Positions 1-8,477 of a DNA stretch of 64,000 nucleotides are shown here, piece by piece. This stretch comes from Nitratireductor pacificus pht-3B (lineage in GTDB: Bacteria; Pseudomonadota; Alphaproteobacteria; Rhizobiales; Rhizobiaceae), in the NCBI RefSeq assembly GCF_000300335.1, contig NZ_AMRM01000006.1, positions 1 through 64,000 of the forward strand, written 5' to 3'. The translations under genes were made by a program, and so were the position numbers. The notes under the pieces are model-generated. The model ran no database searches. It was not told the DNA's origin and worked only from the letters and a program-made list of their open reading frames with translations. Each line of letters begins with the position of its first letter. The first letter of the stretch is position 1.

Positions 1-2
1 AC

Positions 3-410
3 TACACGAATGTGGAGTTCTGCCCCAAGGACACCGGCTGCGCGAACGAGACCGTCTACTCGGACTTCGCGACCAATCAGGTACCGCCCGAATACACGAT
101 CGGGCTCTCGCTTTCGCAAAAACTGCTTGAAGACCGCCTGACGCTCGGCGGACGGGTGACCCATGTGGGCCCGCGCGCAGCCGGACACACAAACATCGAC
201 GGCCAGGGCGCCGGACAGTTCATCTCGCTCATCAAATGGGATCCATACACCCTTGTCGACGTGTTTGCGGAGTACAAGTTCACCGACAATCTGACCGGCA
301 CGTTTAGGATCGAGAACCTGACCGACGCGTTCTACGTGGACCCGATCAGCCTCATGCAGCGCCCCGGCCCCGGTCGAACCTTCTATGCGTCGATGACGGC
401 GAAATTCTAG
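3..410 (+). CDS. TonB-dependent heme/hemoglobin-type receptor, C-terminal part (5' end outside window)
   Basis: Reading frame open from the window edge to TAG at 408-410, so only about the last 135 residues of an outer-membrane receptor are visible. It contains the final beta-strands of a TonB-dependent barrel, including an FRIENLTDAFYVDP strand pair and a terminal phenylalanine (TAKF), the usual BamA recognition end. It is very similar to the C-terminus of the next receptor (residues near 2887-3292), and the nucleotides are also clearly alike, so the two are tandem duplicates. By family and by the heme oxygenase and exbBD-tonB downstream it probably imports heme or a hemoprotein ligand; the substrate is inferred. 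Confidence 0.85.
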   Translation, partial: YTNVEFCPKDTGCANETVYSDFATNQVPPEYTIGLSLSQKLLEDRLTLGGRVTHVGPRAAGHTNIDGQGAGQFISLIKWDPYTLVDVFAEYKFTDNLTGTFRIENLTDAFYVDPISLMQRPGPGRTFYASMTAKF

Positions 411-508
411 ACAACCATCCGTCCATTCGGACGATCCGAACGATTGGCGAAGCATGCGAACGGTCGGGGACTGGAGGCCAGTTTCCGTCCCGATGCTCCG
501 GCAACGAC

Positions 509-537
509 CGCGGGGGGCGACACCGCCGCTCCGCGCC
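509..537 (+). other. GC-rich imperfect hairpin between the two receptor genes
   Basis: Imperfect inverted repeat (CGCGGGGGGCG... paired with ...CGCCGCTCCGCG) about 100 nt after the first receptor's stop. A similar motif follows the second receptor at 3304-3328, and both are followed by CTTTCAC or CTCAC-like sequence, so it appears to belong to the duplicated unit. No T-tract follows. It may act as an mRNA stabilising or attenuating hairpin; function is inferred. Confidence 0.4.
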
Positions 538-616
538 TTTCACAAAGCAATAGGTCGGCGGTACCTGAATGCCCGATGCCTCACGGGACCGACCGAGCAT
601 GATGGAGACAGCGTAC

Positions 617-3292
617 ATGTTTTCTGCAACGGGGCAGACGAGGGTTCTCAAGGCGCTGTTGGTCGCCTCATCGGCAATGGCGCCGCTTTACGGCGCAGTT
701 TCCGCGAAAGCGCAAACGGCGGTGCAAGCAACCGTTTTCGACATTCCGGCGCAACCGCTCAGGGCGTCGCTGAATGCATTCGCGAGCCAGGCCGGGCTGC
801 GCATCGCCTATCCCGCGGCGCTTGCCAGCGGACGGACCGCGCCCGCCCTGCGGGGCGCCTACGGCAATGCAGAAGCGCTCCGCGCGCTCCTTTCGGGCAC
901 GGGCCTCTCCTTCAGCATCAGCCCGTCGGGCACGGTAACGATCGCCGACCGCGTGTCGTCGGCGCATGATGGTCCGGTCTCCGCCGACGGGTCCATGGTT
1001 CTCGACGTGATCGAGGTGACCGGCGGGCTGGGCGGGACTTCCGTCTACGCGCCCTACGAAACGCCGGCGGCGACCGCCCATATCGACGAATCCACGATCG
1101 AGAAATACCGCGGCTCCGATCCGGCGGACATTTTTCGCGGGACGCCGGGCGTCACCTCTGCCAATGCGCGCAACGGCGCCGGCAGCATCGACATGAACAT
1201 TCGCGGCGTGCAGGGCATGGGCCGCGTTGCAACGACAGTCGACGGCGCCATGAATGGCGTCGAGGTGCAGCAGGACTATCAGGGCTACTCCAACCGCACC
1301 TTCGTCGATCCCGATTTCCTCGGCGGCATCGACATCACCAGGGGTTCGGACGCAGCCTCCAATGGCGTTGCGGGCACGGTTGCGATGCGCACCATCGACG
1401 CGACGGACATCGTCGAAGAGGGCAAGCGCTTCGGCTTCCGCGTGAAGGGCGGCTTCGGAACGAACTCGTCCAAGCCCACCCCCGGCGCGGTTGGCGGCTA
1501 TCAGCTCCCCGGCAGCAGATGGAGCGCCCCCGTCGCGATCCCCTCGCCCGACGGTATGGACCGGCCGGCCCTTCTGGAGCCGACAAACGGTTACGGAAGC
1601 GCCGTCGCCGCCTATCACGACGAAACCTACGACTTCCTCCTCGGCTACGCCTACCGCAAGCGCGGCAATTATCACGCCGGCGAAAACGGCCCGGCCGCGC
1701 GTCCCTATCTCGCCGGTCCAAAGAGGATCTGCAATTCCTGGGACTGGTGTGAAGACTGGCCGGAGTATGTCGAGGTCGGGGGCATTGCGAACTTCCGCCC
1801 CGGCGAGGAGGTCCTGAACACCGAGCTTGAAACCAGGTCGGCGATTGCCAAGGGCACGATCCGTTTCGGCGACGGCCAGAGCATGAAGCTCGGCTATACA
1901 GGCTTCAGGAGCGAGGCAGGCGACCAGATCGCCTGGCGCATGCAGACCGACCGCGATCGCCCCATCCAGCGAGACCAGACCAGCGGAACCTCCGTCGATA
2001 CCTATACCGCACGCTATCGCTGGCAGCCCGAGGGCAGCGACCTCATCGACTTCACGGCAAATGCATGGCTTTCGGACATGGAATTCCGCCAGCCATGGAG
2101 CCGTGGAGGACGCATGGTGCCGAACCCGCCCCAGTTTGGTCTTCCGATGGACTTCCGGACCGGCTCGGACGTGTTCATGTGGGGTATCGATGTCGGGAAC
2201 AAATCCAGGCTCTCCACGCAGTATGGCGATGTGACCCTGGACTACGGTCTTTCCTACACCGACCAGCGCACCGCGCCGAGCGCCTATACGACCGAACTCA
2301 CCGGTCCCTATGTCCCTCACGGAAACAAGAAGGAGTTCGCCGCCTTCGTGAAAGCGGACTGGAAACCGCTCGACTGGCTGACCGTGGATGGTGGGTTGCG
2401 ATACAGCTACTACAAGACAGAGGATGACCGCCCCGACGCGCCGTCAGCCCGTTACAAGAACGCTGGAACACGCTCTGACGGCGGTCTAAGCCCGTCCATC
2501 GGCCTGACGTTCGAGCCGTTCGAGAACACCCAGATCTACGGCCGCTATTCATACGCGCTTCGCAGCCCGAGCATCATCGAATCCGTATCCGGCGGGCTGA
2601 TCGTCAGCACGGTGGCGAACATCGAATCCGAGCGCGCAAGCAACTGGGATTTCGGCATCAATCACACCCGCGAGGGGGTTTTCAGCGCCAACGACCGCGC
2701 CATGGTCAAGCTCGGCTACTTCGACTGGACGATCAATAACTATGTTTCCCCCCAGGAAGGCAGGACGCCGGAGGGTTACTGGACCAGCCTCATGGTCAAT
2801 CTGGACAAGGCGAAGTTCTCCGGCATCGAACTCTCCGGCCGTTACGAGAATGCCGGGTTCGCGGCGGAACTGTCCGCGAACTACTACACGAATGTGGAGT
2901 TCTGCCCGAAGGACACGGGCTGCGCCAACAAGACCCTCTATCAGGATCTCGCCACCAACCAGGTGCCGCCCGAGTACATGATCTCCCTCTCGCTCTCGCA
3001 GAAGCTGCTCGAAGAGCGGCTGACGCTCGGCGGACGCGTGACACATATGGGACCGCGCGCCGCAGGGCACAGCAAGATCGGCATCACGGGTGCCGGACAG
3101 CTCATCTCGCTTATCAAGTGGGAGCCGTTCACTCTCGTCGACGTGTTCGCGGAGTACAAGTTCACCGACAACCTGACCGGCACTTTCCGGGTCGAGAACC
3201 TGACCGACGCGTTCTACGTGGACCCGCTCGGCACTATGCAGCGGCCCGGCCCCGGACGCACCTTCTATGCGTCCATGACGGCCAAGTTCTGA
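617..3292 (+). CDS. TonB-dependent heme/hemoglobin receptor with N-terminal STN signalling domain (HasR-like)
   Basis: 891-aa outer-membrane receptor. A signal peptide spans about residues 1-33 (cleavage near AKAQ). An STN domain at about 38-105 (VFDIPAQPLRASLNAF...) is typical of transducer receptors that signal through a FecR-type anti-sigma factor to an ECF sigma factor; neither partner is in the window. The plug follows (ADIFRGTPGV, IDMNIRGVQG, IDITRGSDAASNGVAG), then a long barrel ending in TAKF. The start at 617 is chosen because GGAGA lies 8 nt upstream and the signal peptide begins there; in-frame ATGs at 569, 599 and 602 would add up to 16 residues. Known family role: TonB-powered uptake of heme or hemoproteins. 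Heme specificity is inferred from the heme oxygenase 62 nt downstream. Confidence 0.88.
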   Translation: MFSATGQTRVLKALLVASSAMAPLYGAVSAKAQTAVQATVFDIPAQPLRASLNAFASQAGLRIAYPAALASGRTAPALRGAYGNAEALRALLSGTGLSFSISPSGTVTIADRVSSAHDGPVSADGSMVLDVIEVTGGLGGTSVYAPYETPAATAHIDESTIEKYRGSDPADIFRGTPGVTSANARNGAGSIDMNIRGVQGMGRVATTVDGAMNGVEVQQDYQGYSNRTFVDPDFLGGIDITRGSDAASNGVAGTVAMRTIDATDIVEEGKRFGFRVKGGFGTNSSKPTPGAVGGYQLPGSRWSAPVAIPSPDGMDRPALLEPTNGYGSAVAAYHDETYDFLLGYAYRKRGNYHAGENGPAARPYLAGPKRICNSWDWCEDWPEYVEVGGIANFRPGEEVLNTELETRSAIAKGTIRFGDGQSMKLGYTGFRSEAGDQIAWRMQTDRDRPIQRDQTSGTSVDTYTARYRWQPEGSDLIDFTANAWLSDMEFRQPWSRGGRMVPNPPQFGLPMDFRTGSDVFMWGIDVGNKSRLSTQYGDVTLDYGLSYTDQRTAPSAYTTELTGPYVPHGNKKEFAAFVKADWKPLDWLTVDGGLRYSYYKTEDDRPDAPSARYKNAGTRSDGGLSPSIGLTFEPFENTQIYGRYSYALRSPSIIESVSGGLIVSTVANIESERASNWDFGINHTREGVFSANDRAMVKLGYFDWTINNYVSPQEGRTPEGYWTSLMVNLDKAKFSGIELSGRYENAGFAAELSANYYTNVEFCPKDTGCANKTLYQDLATNQVPPEYMISLSLSQKLLEERLTLGGRVTHMGPRAAGHSKIGITGAGQLISLIKWEPFTLVDVFAEYKFTDNLTGTFRVENLTDAFYVDPLGTMQRPGPGRTFYASMTAKF

Positions 3293-3303
3293 ATCCATTC
3301 CCA

Positions 3304-3328
3304 CGCGGGGCGGCACAGCCGCTCCGCG
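3304..3328 (+). terminator. Intercistronic hairpin after the receptor gene (possible attenuator)
   Basis: An 11-bp stem (CGCGGGGCGGC with GCCGCTCCGCG, one G-T pair) and a 3-nt loop, 11 nt after the receptor stop and 26 nt before the heme oxygenase start. There is no T-run, so it may slow transcription or protect the receptor mRNA rather than end transcription fully. A related motif lies at 509-537. Confidence 0.45.
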
Positions 3329-3354
3329 CATCTCACGATCCAAAGGCATTATCC

Positions 3355-3963
3355 ATGAATGAACGCGTCGTTCTCGACACCCCCAATGACAAGACCCGGT
3401 CGAAACGCCTGAAGGAGCGCACCGCCACGACCCATGACCGCCTCGACAAGGCGATCATGAACCGCGAACCCTTCGCCAGCCGCGAACGCTTCGGGCAGTT
3501 CCTGCGCATGCAGTATCTGTTTCACAGAGATATCGATGCGCTCTATCGGGCTCCTGTTCTTGCCGCCCTTCTGCCGGATATCGAAGCGCGCCGGCGGTTT
3601 CCGCTCATCGCCGGCGATCTCGCCGATCTGGGGATCGATGCGCCCTCGCCTTCCGAAGCCCCCCTGTTCACCCCGGGAGTACCGGTCGACATGCCCGCCG
3701 CGCTTGGCTGGCTTTATGTGGCGGAAGGCTCCAACCTGGGCGCGGCCTTTCTGCTCAAGGAAGCCCGCAAGCTCGACCTCTCGGAGGAGTTCGGCGCGCG
3801 CCACCTCGCCGCGGCTCCCGAGGGGCGTGGACTGCACTGGCGGACATTCACAGCGGCGCTCGATTCGCTGTCCCTTCAGGACTCCGAAGAACAGTCCGTC
3901 GTCTCCGGCGCGGAAAAGGCCTTTCTGCGCGTTCGCAATCTCGTCGAGGACGTGTTTCAATGA
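3355..3963 (+). CDS. Biliverdin-producing heme oxygenase
   Basis: 202-aa cytoplasmic protein of the bacterial heme oxygenase family (HemO/BphO/HmuO fold). It opens the heme ring with O2 and reductant to give biliverdin, CO and Fe2+. The probable proximal heme ligand is His27 in ERTATTHDRLDKA; the distal-helix signature is YVAEGSNLGAAFL at about 121-133, matching the GS.LGG region of the family. Length is normal for single-domain bacterial enzymes. It follows the receptor by 62 nt and its stop overlaps the next start as ATGA, so the three are probably one transcript. It may serve iron release from imported heme, although BphO-type enzymes also make bilin for phytochromes; no phytochrome gene is visible. 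Confidence 0.88.
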   Translation: MNERVVLDTPNDKTRSKRLKERTATTHDRLDKAIMNREPFASRERFGQFLRMQYLFHRDIDALYRAPVLAALLPDIEARRRFPLIAGDLADLGIDAPSPSEAPLFTPGVPVDMPAALGWLYVAEGSNLGAAFLLKEARKLDLSEEFGARHLAAAPEGRGLHWRTFTAALDSLSLQDSEEQSVVSGAEKAFLRVRNLVEDVFQ

Positions 3964-4448
3964 GCGCCGCTATCGCAGCCGTGCAGATCTCCGCTATTAC
4001 GGAACCGTCGGGGCCGCGAAAAGAAGTTCCCGCAGACTGGCCGATCAGTGGAGGTCGCTCGTTGAAGCTCGTGCCTGCGTTCGAGAATGCAAAGCGTGCG
4101 ATCATGCTCGTGATGGGCTTCGTGATGCTGGTTTTGGGGGTGATCGGCATATTCCTGCCTGTCATGCCGACCGCCGTCTTTCTCATCCTGGCCGCCTGGT
4201 TCTTTGGCCGTTCCTCCCCGGCACTCGAACGCAGACTGCTCGAAAACCCCCGGTTCGGCGGCATGCTTCGAAACTGGCGCGACCATGGTGCGATCCCGCG
4301 GCGCGCCAAACTGTTCGCCGTCGCAGGCATCGCCGCCGGTTACGTGCTCTCCATCATTGCCTACGAACCCGGTCTTCCGATGGCCCTGGCGATTCTCGCC
4401 ATGATGAGCGCGGTCGCCGCCTGGATCGTGACCCGCCCCGAGAGCTGA
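3960..4448 (+). CDS. YbaN/DUF454 family inner-membrane protein
   Basis: 162-aa protein with about 45 cytoplasmic residues, then a hydrophobic pair (ILVMGFVMLVLGVIGIFLPV..AVFLILAAWFF), the family signature FGRSSPALERRLLENPRFG followed by a WRDHGAIPRRAKLFA segment, and two more membrane segments to the C-terminus. These match DUF454 (E. coli YbaN). Biochemical function is unknown. It overlaps the heme oxygenase by 4 nt (ATGA), implying translational coupling, and homologues are often seen next to heme-iron genes in alphaproteobacteria (family knowledge). Confidence 0.85.
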   Translation: MSAAIAAVQISAITEPSGPRKEVPADWPISGGRSLKLVPAFENAKRAIMLVMGFVMLVLGVIGIFLPVMPTAVFLILAAWFFGRSSPALERRLLENPRFGGMLRNWRDHGAIPRRAKLFAVAGIAAGYVLSIIAYEPGLPMALAILAMMSAVAAWIVTRPES

Positions 4449-4480
4449 GCTCGCGACGAGCGGCACGGTCGCCAAGGGAT

Positions 4481-4578
4481 CGAACCTGAAGGCGGAAACC
4501 CGCTTTCCGGCTCATTCCGACATTTCATCAACAATCCGGATCGTTCCGTGTGCATCCGAACGGGCATGCGGTGCTCCG
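4481..4578 (+). repeat. RIME-like intergenic repeat, copy C (degenerate)
   Basis: This about 98-nt stretch aligns end to end with copies at 21343-21439 and 41014-41117. Shared blocks include CGAAC/CGGAAAC, TTCCG near the middle, CATCAACAATCC.GATCGT.CC and TGTGCATCCGAAC.GG. It is the most diverged of the three long copies. It lies between the ybaN stop and exbB, so it interrupts the heme locus. It resembles the palindromic RIME elements described in rhizobia; the assignment is from pattern, not a search. Confidence 0.6.
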
Positions 4579-4633
4579 GGCCAGGGCTTTCAGGACCGCG
4601 CACCGGCCCTGCCCGCAACAGCGAAGATCGATC

Positions 4634-5632
4634 ATGACTTTTTCCTCCGAAGTACCCCGCCTCTCCCATGCCGGCCGACGCATGGCCCTGGCACTGCTCG
4701 CCGGGCTGTGCCTGTTCGTCGCAAACCCCGCGCTGGCGCAGCACATGGCGGCGCCGGTTGCTGAAACCGAGGCGCGGCCTGAAACTCCAGCCCCGGTGGA
4801 GGCGGCGCCCGCTGCCGGCGCGGAAGAGAACGCCGAACCGGCACCCTCGCTTCTGGAAGATCCGGCGGCGGCTCTCTCGCAGATGCTCGCGCCGCCCGAA
4901 AAGCGCTCCGACCTGCCGCATGACCTTTCCCCCTGGGGCATGTTCATGGCGGCCGACTGGGTGGTGAAGGCGGTGATGATCGGTCTCGCCCTCGCTTCCC
5001 TTCTGACATGGACCGTCTGGCTCGCAAAAAGCATCGAGATCGCCTGTGCCCGGGCACGCGCCAGACGTGTTCTGGCCATCATCGCGCGGTCTTCGAGCCT
5101 GAAGGAGGCGGGAGGCGCGCTTGCCCGGCGCGGCGGGCCTGCCGCCTACATGGTGCGGCTTGCGGATGAGGAAATGCGGCAGTCCGCCGGCGCACTCGAC
5201 CATGCCGGCAATGACGGCGTGAAGGAACGCATCGCCTCTTCGCTCGGCCGGACCGAAGCGCAGGCCGGACGGCGCCTGTCGCGGGGGACCGGCCTGCTGG
5301 CGACGATCGGCTCGACGGCACCCTTCGTCGGTCTTTTCGGGACGGTCTGGGGCATCATGAACTCCTTCATCGGCATTTCGGAAGCGCAGACCACCAATCT
5401 CGCCATCGTCGCGCCCGGCATCGCGGAGGCCCTTCTCGCCACCGCCATCGGCCTCGTCGCGGCCATTCCGGCCGTCGTCATCTACAACGTCTTCGCACGC
5501 AGCATAACGGGATACCGGCAGTTGCTCGGCGATGCGGCGGCCGGAGTGGAGCGGCTGGCAAGCCGCGACCTGGATTTCCGTCTCGTCGCCGCTTCGGCGC
5601 AGGAAGACGGTCGGAAGATCGCGGCGGAGTAG
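4634..5632 (+). CDS. exbB: ExbB-type TonB-system energiser (MotA/TolQ/ExbB proton channel)
   Basis: 332-aa inner-membrane protein that forms the proton channel with ExbD to energise TonB. An N-terminal signal-like segment (about 16-36, ending NPALAQ) and a Pro/Ala/Glu-rich periplasmic stretch precede the first conserved helix ([20 protein letters not shown]). The ExbB core follows: [20 protein letters not shown] and [20 protein letters not shown], both diagnostic of MotA/TolQ/ExbB. The long N-terminal extension is common in alphaproteobacterial ExbB. The start at 4634 is chosen because it begins the signal segment; an open frame extends upstream into the repeat. exbD follows after 5 nt. Confidence 0.93.
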   Translation: MTFSSEVPRLSHAGRRMALALLAGLCLFVANPALAQHMAAPVAETEARPETPAPVEAAPAAGAEENAEPAPSLLEDPAAALSQMLAPPEKRSDLPHDLSPWGMFMAADWVVKAVMIGLALASLLTWTVWLAKSIEIACARARARRVLAIIARSSSLKEAGGALARRGGPAAYMVRLADEEMRQSAGALDHAGNDGVKERIASSLGRTEAQAGRRLSRGTGLLATIGSTAPFVGLFGTVWGIMNSFIGISEAQTTNLAIVAPGIAEALLATAIGLVAAIPAVVIYNVFARSITGYRQLLGDAAAGVERLASRDLDFRLVAASAQEDGRKIAAE

Positions 5633-5637
5633 AGGCC

Positions 5638-6102
5638 ATGGCGGGAAGAATCAGGGAACGGCCGGCGGACGATCTCGAGGACAATCACGAGATCAACGTT
5701 ACGCCCTTCATCGACGTGATGCTCGTGCTCTTGATCATCTTCATGGTGGCCGCGCCGCTGGCCACCGTCGATGTGAAGGTCGATCTTCCGGCGTCCAGCG
5801 CCAAGAAGGAGGAGCGCCCGGACAAGCCTCTCTATCTGACGCTGACATCCGAAGGCGCGCTTTCGCTGGGCAACGATCCGGTGACGCGCGAAGACCTTGC
5901 GGCCGCCCTGCAGGCAGCCTCCGGTGGAGATCTCGAGACCAGGGTGTTCCTGCGGGCCGACAAGACCGTGGTCTATGAGCACCTCATGGAGGTCATGAAT
6001 CTCCTGCGCGATGCAGGCTACCTCAAGATTGCGCTAGTGGGGCTCGAAGGCCTGTCATCGGCGCCGCCGGCCTCCGAACCGGAAGCGGTGCAGCGGCCAT
6101 GA
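5638..6102 (+). CDS. exbD: ExbD, TonB-system proton-channel partner
   Basis: 154-aa protein with a single N-terminal membrane helix, INVTPFIDVMLVLLIIFMVA, carrying the essential membrane aspartate (Asp26), then a periplasmic domain that binds TonB. It couples proton flow through ExbB to TonB movement. Length and topology are standard for ExbD/TolR. It starts 5 nt after exbB and its last 4 nt overlap tonB (ATGA), so exbB-exbD-tonB is one operon. Confidence 0.95.
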   Translation: MAGRIRERPADDLEDNHEINVTPFIDVMLVLLIIFMVAAPLATVDVKVDLPASSAKKEERPDKPLYLTLTSEGALSLGNDPVTREDLAAALQAASGGDLETRVFLRADKTVVYEHLMEVMNLLRDAGYLKIALVGLEGLSSAPPASEPEAVQRP

Positions 6103-6962
6103 GCACCTGGAACGGTCCCGCAGGACGCCTTGCCAGACTGACTGAACTCGTCCTCTGGACGGGAGCCGGTCTTGCGGTTCTGGCGGCCCATGTGGGCGCG
6201 GTGGTTCTCATGACCCGCGAGGATCCCGTCACGCCCGCCGCGGCCGAACCTCCGGCCGCCATCATGATCGAGTTCGCCGAAGCGCCGGAAGCGGCTGCGA
6301 CGGAGGAGGCGGTCGTCTCCGCCGAACAGGAAGATGCGGCCGAGAGCACGGCGAGCGCGGGCGAGGATCTGCCGGAGGAGGAACCGCCTGAAGAACAGGA
6401 GGTGCCCAGCGAGACGCCGCCCGCAGAGGAGCAGCCGGAGCCCAGCGAGATCGCGCGGCTGCTTGAAAACGTGGCCGTCCCCCTGCCGACCCCGCGGCCG
6501 CAGCCGCCCATGCCTGCCAGGGCGGAGAAGAAGGAGCCCCCCAAGAAGGTCACCAAGCGCCGCAAGACCAGAAGTGCCGCCTCCGCCCAGGCGACCAGGG
6601 CGCAGGCCGATGTGCGCAAATCCAACCGCACGGCAGCGCGCCAGAACGCCTCCGGACGCTCGGCTCCCAGCATATCCCCCGCCCGCTGGCGGTCGCGCCT
6701 GATGGCGCATCTCGAACGGCGCAAGCGCTATCCCGCCGCTGCCCGTGCGCGTCGCGAGCAGGGCACGGTCTATGTGCGCTTTCGCATCGACGATGCCGGC
6801 ACCGTGCAGGCGGTTTCACTTGCCCGTTCATCCGGCCATCCGGCCCTCGACGAAGCCGTTCTGTCGCTCGTGCGCCGCGCCTCGCCGGTTCCCGCACCGC
6901 CGCCGGGAGTGAACAGGACCATAACCGTGCCCGTGCGGTTCCGCGCCGGGTCATCTTCCTGA
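6099..6962 (+). CDS. tonB: TonB energy transducer
   Basis: 287-aa protein with one N-terminal membrane helix (about 17-37, LVLWTGAGLAVLAAHVGAVV), a long Glu/Pro-rich then Lys/Arg-rich periplasm-spanning segment, and a C-terminal TonB_C domain (from about 208: ERRKRYPAAARARREQGTV, then SSGHPALDEAVLSLVRRASP). It carries proton-motive energy from ExbBD to outer-membrane receptors by binding their TonB box. The neighbourhood suggests it is dedicated to the heme receptors upstream, similar in logic to HasB, but this is inferred. Confidence 0.92.
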   Translation: MSTWNGPAGRLARLTELVLWTGAGLAVLAAHVGAVVLMTREDPVTPAAAEPPAAIMIEFAEAPEAAATEEAVVSAEQEDAAESTASAGEDLPEEEPPEEQEVPSETPPAEEQPEPSEIARLLENVAVPLPTPRPQPPMPARAEKKEPPKKVTKRRKTRSAASAQATRAQADVRKSNRTAARQNASGRSAPSISPARWRSRLMAHLERRKRYPAAARARREQGTVYVRFRIDDAGTVQAVSLARSSGHPALDEAVLSLVRRASPVPAPPPGVNRTITVPVRFRAGSSS

Positions 6963-7043
6963 CGTAGCCGCCGATTCTCCGCCGCAGCGAGGCGCGCGGC
7001 AATCCTTCTGACAGGCAGGTTTGGGGGCCGTTTGCGAGGCGGT

Positions 7044-7078
7044 TGCGGAACACTACCGGAACATATACAGTATGTTCT
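7044..7078 (+). promoter_or_regulatory. lexA promoter with overlapping LexA operators (SOS box)
   Basis: GAAC at 7049-7052 and GAAC at 7060-7063 are separated by exactly 7 nt, the reverse complement of the alphaproteobacterial LexA site GTTC-N7-GTTC. The second GAAC also begins a perfect dyad, GAACATA-TACAG-TATGTTC (7060-7078). A plausible promoter overlaps it: TTGCGG (7044-7049), 17-nt spacer, TACAGT (7067-7072). Repressor binding would block it, consistent with autoregulation of the lexA gene starting 35 nt downstream. Confidence 0.8.
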
Positions 7079-7112
7079 GGTTTTGTTTTTAACTGATTCT
7101 CGGTGAAGCCCA

Positions 7113-7832
7113 ATGCTGACGCGCAAGCAGCACGAACTCCTCCTGTTCATCCATGAACGTCTGAAGGAGAGCGGCATTCCTCCGTCCTTCGACGAGATGA
7201 AGGAAGCGCTGGACCTCGCTTCCAAATCGGGCATCCATCGCCTGATCACCGCGCTGGAGGAACGCGGCTTCATCCGGCGCCTGCCGAACCGGGCGCGCGC
7301 GCTGGAGGTTCTGCGCCTGCCGGACTCGATCGCTCCCGGCCTCAGCGCGCCGCGGAAGTTCTCGCCGAGCGTCATCGAGGGCAGTCTGGGACGGTCGCCG
7401 GCGCCAAAACCCGCGCCGAGCCCGGTCGCCAGCAATGACGACCTGGCCGGTGTCGTTTCGATCCCCGTCATGGGACGCATCGCCGCCGGCGTGCCGATCG
7501 ACGCGATCCAGCACCAGACCCATTCCATCGCCGTGCCGCCGGACATGCTTTCGGGCGGCGAGCACTTCGCGCTCGAGGTGAAGGGCGATTCGATGATCGA
7601 TGCCGGCATTTTCGACGGCGATACGGTCATCATCCGCGAGACCCAGACCGCAAGCCCCGGCGAGATCGTCGTGGCCCTGGTGGACGAGGAAGAGGCGACG
7701 CTCAAGCGCTTCCGCCGCAAGGGCGCCTCGATCGCCCTCGAAGCCGCCAACCCGGCCTATGAGACACGCATCTTCGGCCCCGACAGGGTCAAGGTTCAGG
7801 GACGGCTGGTCGGCCTCATGCGCCGGTACTGA
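7113..7832 (+). CDS. lexA: LexA SOS repressor / autoprotease
   Basis: 239-aa transcriptional repressor of the DNA-damage response. The N-terminal winged helix-turn-helix (1-65; [20 protein letters not shown], recognition helix near [16 protein letters not shown]) is followed by an S24 peptidase domain with the Ala125-Gly126 cleavage site (GRIAAGVP), catalytic Ser160 ([10 protein letters not shown]) and Lys198 (EATLKRF). RecA filaments trigger self-cleavage and derepression. Length and sequence fit the rhizobial form. An operator precedes it and a terminator follows at 7876-7906, so it is probably monocistronic. Confidence 0.97.
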   Translation: MLTRKQHELLLFIHERLKESGIPPSFDEMKEALDLASKSGIHRLITALEERGFIRRLPNRARALEVLRLPDSIAPGLSAPRKFSPSVIEGSLGRSPAPKPAPSPVASNDDLAGVVSIPVMGRIAAGVPIDAIQHQTHSIAVPPDMLSGGEHFALEVKGDSMIDAGIFDGDTVIIRETQTASPGEIVVALVDEEEATLKRFRRKGASIALEAANPAYETRIFGPDRVKVQGRLVGLMRRY

Positions 7833-7875
7833 ACGCTTCATACCTTTCTTGACGCTGCCCGCTCATTGCCCGTGA

Positions 7876-7906
7876 AACCGCCAGCCATCCGGCTGGCGGT
7901 TTTTTG
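7876..7906 (+). terminator. Intrinsic terminator of lexA
   Basis: Perfect 11-bp stem AACCGCCAGCC / GGCTGGCGGTT with a 4-nt loop, followed by a run of T, 43 nt after the lexA stop. The rest of 7833-8036 has no other feature I can support. Confidence 0.9.
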
Positions 7907-8036
7907 GCATCTGCGTCCGGGGTTCGATCGCCGGCTTTCCGGATCGTGCCGTCCCGGGGGTTGCCGCCATCCGGAAGCTCCGACCTCCGCGTCAGGGAGG
8001 ATCAGTTGCTTCGGCGCCGAACAGTCGAAGGCAGGG

Positions 8037-8477
8037 TCATCCGCGCCGCATGCGGATCAGTTCAAACGGTCTCTCCTCGTCATCCCGCGGCCGGCGGCCC
8101 GTCTCGGCGAAACCCAGGTGCCGGTAGAAGCCGGGCGCCACCGGATTGAGCGCATAGACGTCGAGTTCGAGGAACGGCTTCAGGCCGGCCGCATGCTCGA
8201 CCAGCGCCCTGGCGTGCCCGCCGCCATGAACGGCAGGATCGGCGAACAGCCCGCCAATGAAGGTTTCCAGCAGGCCGATGAAGGCGACCGGATATCCGTT
8301 CTCCGTCGCCACCCAGATCTCCGCATTGCCGAAATAGAGGTCTCGCACCATGTCGCGCTGCTGCAGCAGGACGGCGTCGCCTAGGAAGGGATGCCCGATG
8401 CGCGATGCCGCAAGCCAGATGTCGAGAAGCCGCTCGGAGTCGGAAGACTGGTAGGCGCGGATTGCGCGTTCAGTCAT
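8037..8477 (-). CDS. GNAT family N-acetyltransferase
   Basis: 146-aa GNAT-fold enzyme that would transfer acetyl from acetyl-CoA to an amine; substrate unknown. The N-terminal strand and helix (RAIRAYQSSDSERLLDIWL) are followed by the acetyl-CoA region around FADPAVHGGGHARALVEHA, where GGGHARAL stands in for the usual Q/RxxGxG/A motif, and by the C-terminal ALNPVAPGFYRHLGFAETGR signature. The start at 8477 is chosen because the fold begins there and AAGAAG lies upstream; an in-frame ATG at 8531 would add 18 residues of low conservation value. It is convergent with lexA. Confidence 0.8.
   Translation of the reverse strand: MTERAIRAYQSSDSERLLDIWLAASRIGHPFLGDAVLLQQRDMVRDLYFGNAEIWVATENGYPVAFIGLLETFIGGLFADPAVHGGGHARALVEHAAGLKPFLELDVYALNPVAPGFYRHLGFAETGRRPRDDEERPFELIRMRRG

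Noticed and set aside
412-446. CCATCCGTCCATTCGGACGATCCGAACG as a further repeat copy
   Set aside because: Shares only a CGGACGATC core and short palindrome with copy D; too short to separate from chance.
668-2320. Long open frame antisense to the heme receptor (about 550 codons)
   Set aside because: Mirror of a high-GC coding frame; no ribosome site, composition unlike a protein, and the sense frame has clear TonB-receptor motifs.
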